The notes beneath the pieces are model-generated. The model was given only the letters and a program-made list of their open reading frames with translations, searched no databases and was not told the origin of the DNA. Source: Batkoa obscura (taxonomy: Eukaryota > Entomophthoromycota > Entomophthoromycetes > Entomophthorales > Batkoaceae). From it: 64,000 nt of DNA. Made by a program: the position numbers and the translations under genes. Shown here in pieces: positions 57,506-64,000 of the stretch. Location: contig JASVEC010000004.1 in assembly GCA_030770535.1 (NCBI GenBank), positions 372,001 to 436,000 on the forward strand, read 5' to 3'. Position 1 is the stretch's first letter. Each line of letters begins with the position of its first letter.

Positions 57506-58457
57506 TTATTTTAAATTTTCTAATAAATAAGTTAACATTATGGATGAGTTTTGTTCCACTTTTAAATCGGCCAGATCATCTGCTCTAGTTGGTCCAAGGT
57601 TTAATATATATACTTGTTTACCATCATTTTTAGCTGATAAAGCTAAACGATAAGCTGAAGGAGTAGCCAGTGATGAGCCAATAACTAAAAGTGAACTGGT
57701 ATTTTCTATATGAAATTTGGCTTCTTCTCTAGCTTTTTGTTTCATATTTTCACCAAAAAAGACCACAGAAGGTTTATAAAACCCATTATTACACTTCAAA
57801 CAAGAGGGTATATTAAATAAATTAAATGGTGTATTATCTGGTAATAAAATATCGCCATCGGGAGTAGTTTGTGGTTGAGTTTTTAAATTTTCAAATTGTT
57901 GTAAATAATTATGCCATTTTGGATTCATATCGGATAGCATTTCTTGAAAACTCTCCCTTTTTATTTGATGTTTACAACTTAAACATTCCACAAAGCTTAG
58001 AGTACCATGTATTTCAGTCACATTTTTTGTACCTGCTTTCTGATGTAAATTATCTACATTTTGTGTTATGACATGTCTGACATACCCTTGTTGTTCTAAT
58101 GCAGCTAACGCAAAGTGCGACGCGTTAGGTTTTGATGTTGAAAATTTGGGAAATCCAAAATAAGAACGTGTCCAATACTTCTGTCTTCTTTCATGACTGG
58201 ATGCAAAATGTTGATATGTTATAGGTTTAAATCCTGGATTAACAACATAGGCTCCATTTGGTCCTCGATAATCTGGAATTCCAGAATCTGTGCTTATTCC
58301 TAGAGTTTGATTAGTCACTTTCTATTTTGATTAATAGGTTTTTACCTGCTCCAGTTAATACTACCATACCACCTTGGTTTAGATTGTTTATAGCTGCTTT
58401 TAATAGTTGATCTTTCAACGATATCTCTTTTAGTGTTTTTGTAGCAATTGTTGACAT
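57506..58457 (-). CDS. Sirtuin deacylase, SIRT4-like (class II)
   Basis: NAD-dependent deacylase. Exon 1 (ATG complementary to 58455-58457) reads GGMVVLTGAG, then a 45-nt intron, then GISTDSGIPDYRGPNGAY, the NAD-binding GAGxSxxSGIPDYR motif. Later come VITQNVDNLHQKAG and EIHGTL with the catalytic His, two zinc Cys pairs (CLSC and CLKC), KPSVVFFGE, and LLVIGSSLATPSAYRL. The long insertion between the Cys pairs and the SSLxTPSAYRL pattern point to class II (SIRT4 type), which is mostly mitochondrial in animals. This copy has no evident presequence. It converges with NUDT21 (50 bp) and is divergent from TRM61 (95 bp between ATGs). Confidence 0.9.
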
Positions 58458-58551
58458 TTTAAATTTTAAAAATCAAGAATAAATTAATTTCAATTTTTAC
58501 AACTAATTCAACTTCTAAAGAATTCTAACTTTATTTTATTTGGATCGAAAA

Positions 58552-59851
<1,300 letters not shown>

Positions 59852-60430
59852 ATTAATTCTATTCATGTTGAATTATTAAAAATTATAGATTTTTAGAATG
59901 TATCGTTTATTACCGTATTTATTTGATTTATTAAGTGTTAAATATACAAGATGGTGTTAAAATTGGATTTTAGACATTTATAGGTAATAGCTATTACATT
60001 TTTAGGGTTAATAGTTTTATACAATTTTATGTAGTTTGAAGATGTTTAGTTATTTAATTCATAAAGTGTAATGTTTTATCAAAGTTATAATAAACGAAGC
60101 CCTGACTTAGTATTGTCTTTAATTTATTAAATAGATTGACTAATGTTTGTTAATCAAGGGAACCGAAAGCACTATTAACTTCTTTTTATAAAATATTAAG
60201 AGTGATTTTTCAAACATCCAATTGAAGTTAAAAAGTTAAATTTCTAGCCTTTATTCATTACATTATTTTTATATTAATGTAGCAATACTGCAGCTAAAAA
60301 AATTGATTTTTAATACAAAACTTAGTATGTAATTAATAAATTTAAAAACTATTGATCATATTATTTTTTATAGCTGGAATTATAGATAAAGTAAACAATA
60401 ATGATAATATATATTTAATTTATAGCACAA
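59852..60430. other. AT-rich spacer between convergent TRM61 and ACOT9-like genes
   Basis: No gene recognised in about 580 bp. It should hold the two 3' ends. Confidence 0.5.
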
Positions 60431-61980
60431 TTAACTATTATCAACTGTAAGTCTTTTACGTCTAGCTTCTAAATATTCCATACACTCAGCGTATGATTTT
60501 GGTAATACTCTTGGTACTGGAAATTGATCACTGTCTGGTGTTTGGAAAGTAAAATGGAAAGTATTCGTAATTCCATTATCTGTTCTATCTGGTGAGATAA
60601 CTCTAGCTTGTACAGAAACTTGAAGTAATGAATCTTCAATGGAAGAGGATCCATCATGGTTTTCAGGGGTATGGGCCACCTTGGAAGTTAACGTTAAAAT
60701 AGAACCAATTGGTACCGATTTTCTGAATAAAATTTCATCCGAAGCTAAAAATCTCGGCACTGTTCCAATATAATTATAACCAGTTACCCAAGCGAGTTGG
60801 AAGGCTAATCTCATAAGGTAACCGCCAAAAATAAAATTATGTACGTTTCGGTCCTAAAAGAAAGTTATTACTGTCAAATACAATAAATGTTTTTTTTTAA
60901 AATACCTGCGGCTGACACACAGTAACAGATTGTAATTGAGTAGAACTCATCCATTTAACATTAGGTGGCATTGGACTAGTTTCATCTAAATACTTTAAAC
61001 TCTCTAAATAAAGATCATGTACAAGTAAACGTTCTTCAGCTGTAGGTGGAGCCTTAGTTAATGATTTTTGTACTGTAGCCATTTTACGAGCTTTAGAAGC
61101 CAAACCGTCATTAAAAAGTTTCTTTTCTCTATCTCCACGAACCAGTAATGGATGAAGTTGGGAAGCACGTTTGGTATACTTATCCCTAGCTACCATAGTA
61201 AACTTTGCTTCTAAAATAGCTGAACTATTTGATAATGTGATAGCCTCATTTGTCCCCGTTTTATTAGGATCAATTTCTTCCATCTTTATAAATATTTCCA
61301 TAGAACTGTAACCAACATATGAAACATGTCCACCCAATCTATAATTTTTTTCGGGATTGATTCGCTTGTGGATGGCTATACGGTCAACGGAAGCAGTGAC
61401 AATAGTTAAATGAGAAGAAGCTACCTTTTCATTACAATATTTGTATCCGATTCCAGCTGCTAATTTATCAAGATCTTCCATTACTTTACCTACTTTAATT
61501 TCACCCCAGGCGTTTTCGTATTGTTTTAAAAGTTCTAAATCATCTTTGAAATTTAAATGGATCTCCAAATAAGAATCAACCATAGTACGTAAAGTTAAAT
61601 CGGTTTCTTTTTTTTCTGTTTTACTTTGGTTTTTATTCTTGGTGTTTAGGCTGTCTCTATACGCTCCACTTGGTATTACGGAAAAAAACTCTTCTAATAA
61701 GTTCATACTTTCTGGTGTGCCTATCTTTTCATGTTTGGTGCTCAAGATCTCATCTACTTGCTTGACGCCGGAAGCTAAATAAATTAGAGTTATGAGATTC
61801 AAAAAGTATATTTATTTTACCTAGCGCATCTTTTAAATCAGATACAACGCCTTTATATTCTTTATCGTTACTTTTGAGTGGCTCTGTTTTAACGTTCAAC
61901 CCTCTGTTTAATATGGGTTGATAATTGATCCTGTTTCCTTTTAAAATTGTTTGAAGACTACTTTTGATTAACTTTTTCAT
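60431..61980 (-). CDS. Acyl-CoA thioesterase, ACOT9-like (double hotdog)
   Basis: Hydrolyses acyl-CoA to free acid and CoA. Three exons. Exon 1 starts MKKLIKSSLQTILKGNRINY, a basic leader fit for mitochondrial import. Exon 2 holds the first hotdog: GEIKVGKVMEDLDKLAAGIG, then GHVSYVGYSSMEIFIKME. A linker ends in MSSTQLQSVTVCQPQ. Exon 3 opens DRNVHNFIFGGYLMRLAFQL, the second hotdog with N-x-x-G-x-x-G-Y-L-M-R, and ends KRLTVDNS. The architecture matches animal ACOT9. Start at 61980; nothing else lies within 900 bp upstream. Confidence 0.9.
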
Positions 61981-62927
61981 TTTTAAATAATTGATTAAGT
62001 TTTAATAAAAGAAATATTTTAATTTTTGATGAGGTAGCATATAAATAGGGGATTACAAATTAATTGAGTTTTCGAATTTTTTAAATTTCCGAAAAAATCA
62101 ATAAAGTTTAAGGTTCTAGAATTTTAGCTTAAAGAAGACATCTTCAATTATTTGGGCTATTCCTTAAAGTAAAATATTTTCAAGTAGAGGTAAGTTTTTC
62201 CTACCAAAATCTATAAAGCACTTTAATAAAGCTAAAGATCTATTAGTATTGCTACATCTTTTTAACTTCAAATTGTATTTACATGTTTTAAAGAAATCTG
62301 ATAGTGTAGATAATAAACTTTGTTCTTCAAGTTTTAAACTATTAAATGAATAATTTGTATTAACGCGGAGCTACTTTATTATCAGTATAAGAATATTATT
62401 TCATTTTGAGATTTACCATAGTATTATATATTTTATCATCCTTTAACAATGCTATAAATTTAAAATCCATTGGTATATAGCAGATGTATTGAAAGATGTA
62501 TAAAGTTTTGATAATATGTTATTTATTATTTAAAGTTAAGTAGGCTACCTTTCAACTGTAAAGAACTTAAGCTGAGGCCTTCGATATGAAGAATAGTTAA
62601 TTTTTAATCTTTAAACTAAAGAGAGATAGCCTTATCAGAAAACAACTCATTAAATAAATAGACAAAAAACAAAACTTAGCAGCACTATGTTTAAAAGCAA
62701 CTTTTATTTAATTAAACTTAAACCCTATTGCGTTAAAATTTACTATTTTGATACCAACTTAAAAAATTTACTAAATACGCTCAATCAACTACAAATTAGT
62801 AAATTCCAATCTAAAAAGATCCCATAAGATTTTATTGATCCATTTCGAATTAACCAAAAGAAAATTGAAATCAAAATAATTACTTTTATAATAAAAAGAA
62901 AAGTTTGATTCTAAATAAAATAGAAAA
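61981..62927. other. Spacer with a possible gene relic (62150-62380, minus)
   Basis: On the minus strand about 70 codons stay open at 62375-62160 (LKLEEQSLLSTLSDFF, KYNLKLKRCSNTNRSL) but without a start codon or recognisable family. Flanking frames are full of stops. Possibly a decayed gene; otherwise AT-rich. Confidence 0.35.
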
Positions 62928-64000
62928 ATGGGCTCCAATAAACGACCAGAACTTGATTCTTTAATTTATCAATATCTTTTAGATCAAGGTTTAGAAAAAG
63001 CAGCAAAAGCTCTAAAAAATGAAGCTGGTGATGTAAGTTTTTTAGTTTTTTTATATAGACTTTTAGCTAATGTTTTCTATAGAAAATATCCACCAAAGTT
63101 ACTGGCGATTTAAGTGAAGCTTTTGAATTATATAAGTAATTTTAAATATTTTTATTCATTTAATCATCTTAGCCCATAATATTAGGAAATCTGATGCCAC
63201 TTTGACAAAAGAAGGTAAATTACTATCAAAATATAAGTACACGATGTTAACTTAATATCTTCAGGATCCGCTAAAAATGTAGAAAAAGAGTCAGACCCAA
63301 GCAGTGATAGTAGCTCAGATAGTGATAGTAGCTCAGATAGTGATAGTAGCTCAGATAGTGATAGTAGCTCAGATAGTGATAGTAGCTCAGATAGTGATAG
63401 TAGCTCAGATAGTGATAGCAGCTCAGATAGTGATAGTGAAGAAGAATCTAAAGATTCATCATCTAACTCAACTGAAAGCAAAGAAGAGGACAAAAAAGAA
63501 TCAAGCAGCTCAGACAACGATAGTAGTTCAAACAGTGATAGCAGCTCAAGCAGTGATAGTGAAGAAGAAGAAAAAAAGGAAGACAAGAAAGAAGAATCAA
63601 AATCAAGCTCAAGTAGCTCTGATAGTGATAGTGATAGTGATAGTGATAGTGAAGAAGAGCCATCATCAAAATCATCTGAAAGCAAAGAAGAAGATAAAAA
63701 AGAATCAACAGATTCAACCAGCTCAAGTAGTTCAAGTAGCTCAAGCAGTGATTCTAGTAGTTCAAGCAGTGATTCTAGTAGTTCAAGCAGTGATAGTAGC
63801 TCAGATGATGATAGTAGTAACAGTAGCGATAGCGAAGATGAAAAAGACTCATCATCAAAATCGTCTGAAAGTAAAGAAGATAAAAAAGACTCATCAGACT
63901 CTAGCTCAAGCAGTGATTCTAGCTCAGACAGTGATAGTAGTTCAAGCAGTGACAGTGAAGATGAAGATTCATCAGACAAAACATCTGAAGATAAAAAAGA
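62928..64000 (+). CDS. SRP40: Nopp140/SRP40-like nucleolar phosphoprotein, N-terminal part
   Basis: Exon 1 encodes a LisH motif (PELDSLIYQYLLDQGLEKAA), as in vertebrate Nopp140. Exon 2 gives KISTKVTGDLSEAFELY, exon 3 SDATLTKEG, and exon 4 starts SAKNVEKESDPSSDSS and runs to the window edge as acidic Ser/Asp tracts alternating with Lys-rich spacers (EEESKDSSS-like and SKEEDKKES-like). Such tracts are CK2 targets. The protein chaperones box H/ACA and C/D snoRNPs and shuttles with Pol I factors. The SRP40 C-terminal domain would lie beyond 64000. The antisense frame here is a Leu/Ser-rich shadow and not a gene. Confidence 0.85.
63303..63440 (+). repeat. 18-bp coding minisatellite in the SRP40-like gene
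   Basis: About seven near-perfect tandem copies of AGTGATAGTAGCTCAGAT, each coding for SDSSSD. Confidence 0.9.

Noticed and set aside
63182-63979. A 265-codon minus-strand frame rich in Leu and Ser
   Set aside because: It is the antisense of the Ser/Asp repeats of the SRP40-like gene, whose plus-strand exons, LisH motif and splice sites are convincing.

Overview
The window is a very AT-rich stretch of nuclear DNA from a fungus. Genes are compact and many are cut by short introns (about 40-60 nt) with GT...CTAAT/ACTAAT...AG signals. There is one tRNA, and intergenic AT-rich spacers of 0.1-1.4 kb. The gene set is plainly eukaryotic and fungal (PI4K STT4, IQGAP/Rng2, Kes1-type OSBP, GNA1, DHA2 efflux pump). 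It also includes animal-like genes that ascomycete yeasts lack (SCAI, WDR89, KDM8/JMJD5-like, ACOT9, CFIm25). Strong AT bias, F-box relics, Asn-rich proteins and this retention pattern suggest an early-diverging fungus, perhaps Entomophthorales/Conidiobolus-like. That placement is inference, not something the sequence proves.

Layout. 1-4.0 kb: N-terminal two thirds of the PI 4-kinase STT4, minus strand, cut by the window edge. 4.5-8 kb: two decayed tandem F-box/leucine-rich genes. 9-21.5 kb: a dense housekeeping block: GNA1, SCAI, Kes1/OSBP, JmjC hydroxylase, WDR89, U1-C, a GFA/CENP-V-type zinc protein, a small secreted/GPI-like protein and a multi-pass membrane protein. 22-33 kb: a large IQGAP, linker histone H1 and a DHA2 drug:H+ antiporter.

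34-41 kb is a mobile-element and relic zone. Two decayed, directly repeated copies of an eEF1B-gamma/GST-like gene flank a 2.86-kb cut-and-paste DNA transposon. The transposon sits at the end of a ~100-bp MITE and carries a solo LTR of its own. 42-47.5 kb holds three Asn/His-rich, probably disordered proteins. One ends in a CsbD-like stress motif. Two are tandem duplicates with a lysine-rich amphipathic C-terminal helix, and they share a CRE-like promoter block. 47.7-49.1 kb: broken host genes, one interrupted by a solo LTR with a 4-bp target duplication.

50-64 kb: tRNA-Ser(AGA), a relic copy of the UBC7/PSMG3 junction, then a second dense housekeeping block: mitochondrial Cyc2/b5-reductase-like flavoprotein, mitochondrial Asn-tRNA synthetase, UBC7, proteasome chaperone PSMG3, CFIm25 (with an 11-nt microexon), a SIRT4-like sirtuin, TRM61, ACOT9-like thioesterase, and the start of a Nopp140/SRP40-like nucleolar protein. 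Many genes in these blocks are divergent pairs with start codons 60-200 bp apart, or convergent pairs with ends 50-300 bp apart.

The most interesting items are the transposon with its matching MITE family, the Asn-rich stress-like cluster with shared regulatory DNA, the LTR caught inside a host exon, and the CFIm25 microexon.
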